This document shows, piece after piece, positions 62,997-64,000 of a stretch of DNA of 64,000 nucleotides (positions are counted from its first letter, which is position 1; each line of letters starts with the position of its first letter). Source of the DNA: Paenibacillus tundrae (GTDB taxonomy: Bacteria > Bacillota > Bacilli > Paenibacillales > Paenibacillaceae); contig NZ_JAUSTI010000020.1 in assembly GCF_030812775.1 (NCBI RefSeq), positions 1 to 64,000 of the forward strand, written 5' to 3'. The notes beneath the pieces were generated by a model, which was not told the DNA's origin, searched no databases, and was given only the letters and a program-made list of their open reading frames with translations. A program made the position numbers and the translations under genes.

Positions 62997-64000
62997 ATGA
63001 GTAAAATTACATTCCTCGGTGCAGGAAGCACCGTCTTTGTCAAAAATGTATTAGGTGACGTTATGATGACCGAAGCACTGCAGGATTTCGAGCTGGCTTT
63101 GTATGATATTGATGCCGAGCGCCTGAGTGATTCAGAGCGTTTGCTGACTAGCATGGCACGTTCCCTGGGAAGCCGCTGTAGCGTGAAAGTATATACGGAT
63201 CGTAAGGAAGCTCTGCGCGGAGCCAAATATGTCATTAATGCAATTCAAGTGGGCGGATATGATCCGTGTACAATTACCGATTTTGAAATTCCGAAGAAAT
63301 ATGGACTTCGTCAGACGATTGCCGACACGCTTGGCATTGGAGGAATCTTCCGCAACCTGCGTACTATTCCGGTAATGCTCGACTTTGCCCGGGACATGCA
63401 GGAAGTGTGCCCAGATGCTTGGTTCTTGAACTACACGAATCCAATGGCTGTACTTACCAATGTTATGAATGTGCATGGAGGGATCAAAACGGTAGGACTG
63501 TGTCATAGTGTGCAGATCTGTGTACCTCATCTGTTTGATGCCCTAGGCATCGATCAGACAGGCGTGGTTGCTAAGATTGCGGGCATTAACCACATGGCAT
63601 GGCTGCTGGAAGTCACGCGTGATGGACAGGATCTCTATCCTGAGATCAAACGTTTGGCGAAAGAAAAACAAAAGGAACAGCATAATGACATGGTTCGCTT
63701 TGAACTCATGCAACGTTTTGGCTACTATGTAACGGAATCTTCCGAGCATAATGCTGAGTACCACCCATACTTTATCAAACGCAACTATCCTGAATTGATT
63801 GAACGGTTCAACATTCCACTGGATGAATATCCACGTCGCTGTGTAAACCAGATTGAAGGCTGGAAAGAAATGCGCGAAAAGCTGTTCGCTAGCGAAAACA
63901 TTGAGCATACCCGCAGCCGGGAGTACGCTTCCCACATTATGGAGGCGATGGAGACAAATCGCCCTTACAAAATTGCCGGTAATGTCATGAATACTGGTTT
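62997..64000 (+). CDS. melA: Alpha-galactosidase, GH4 (MelA family), cut by window end
   Basis: 334 codons visible; the reading frame is open at the right edge and intact enzymes have about 430-450 residues. The Rossmann loop ITFLGAGSTVFVKN near residue 4, the NYTNPM motif, the metal-binding C169 (GLCHSVQ) and H199 (AGINHMAW) are all present. GH4 enzymes use NAD and Mn2+ and work by oxidation-elimination; the MelA branch hydrolyses melibiose and other alpha-galactosides in the cytoplasm. GGGAGG lies 11 nt before the ATG. Confidence 0.92.
   Translation, partial: MSKITFLGAGSTVFVKNVLGDVMMTEALQDFELALYDIDAERLSDSERLLTSMARSLGSRCSVKVYTDRKEALRGAKYVINAIQVGGYDPCTITDFEIPKKYGLRQTIADTLGIGGIFRNLRTIPVMLDFARDMQEVCPDAWFLNYTNPMAVLTNVMNVHGGIKTVGLCHSVQICVPHLFDALGIDQTGVVAKIAGINHMAWLLEVTRDGQDLYPEIKRLAKEKQKEQHNDMVRFELMQRFGYYVTESSEHNAEYHPYFIKRNYPELIERFNIPLDEYPRRCVNQIEGWKEMREKLFASENIEHTRSREYASHIMEAMETNRPYKIAGNVMNTG

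Noticed and set aside
63132..63935. Minus-strand open frames within melA
   Set aside because: They are antisense to a gene with clear GH4 motifs and have no signals of their own.

Overview
The window looks like a mid-GC Firmicute chromosome, almost certainly Paenibacillus or a close relative. The evidence is the combination of YesMN-type two-component and CUT1 sugar ABC genes, a large non-ribosomal peptide (NRPS) operon, LicT-type RNA antitermination, a YwqA/YwqB pair, frequent TTG/GTG starts behind strong GGAGG-type ribosome sites, and sigma-A promoters with 16-18 bp spacers. All calls come from reading the sequence; no database search was possible.

Layout. (1) 1-655: two tandem strong promoters firing leftward out of the window, most likely the leader of an rRNA operon, then gene-free DNA. 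(2) 656-8054: a leftward sugar-uptake operon (lipoprotein, two permeases, YesM-like kinase, YesN-like regulator, acetyltransferase) with a perfect cre site at its head. (3) 8190-36251: the biosynthetic locus. A TAAATC-repeat operator and a sigma-A promoter drive an ArsR-like regulator and an MFS exporter. Then follow a lysine 2,3-aminomutase (KamA), a 23-codon ORF and four NRPS genes with seven modules, ending at a terminator with a U8 tract. Module order is [degenerate C]-A-T / C-A-T / C-A-T / C-A-T-E / C-A-T / C-A-T / C-A-T-TE. (4) 36268-46280: a GH105 enzyme, a MITE-like repeat, a soluble chemoreceptor, an EEP-family phosphatase/nuclease and the ywqB-ywqA pair. (5) 46353-47728: a small secreted coiled-coil protein, then two truncated gene remnants joined head to head. 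(6) 47872-53376: a beta-glucoside PTS operon (licT-bglP-bglH-kdgT) with two antiterminator/terminator pairs, next to a second inverted copy of the MITE-like repeat. (7) 53757-56270: an ECF sigma factor, a DUF4179-type anti-sigma protein and uridine kinase. (8) 56387-61807: a Nik/Opp-type ABC transporter behind a cobalamin riboswitch and attenuator, so probably cobalt or a related substrate. (9) 61962-64000: a divergent AraC regulator and a GH4 alpha-galactosidase cut by the window end.

The most interesting system is the NRPS locus. The specificity residues of the first A domain (D-A-E-S-L-N-T-V-T-K as I align them) resemble a lysine-type pocket, and KamA immediately upstream keeps both substrate-binding aspartates of lysine 2,3-aminomutases. 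I infer a heptapeptide that begins with beta-lysine (or lysine) followed by glycine, has a D residue at position 4, hydrophobic residues at positions 3-6, and is released by a C-terminal thioesterase. Module 1 begins with only a degenerate C-terminal half of a condensation domain, and the first working C domain has HHxxxDE in place of HHxxxDG. I do not recognise the product.
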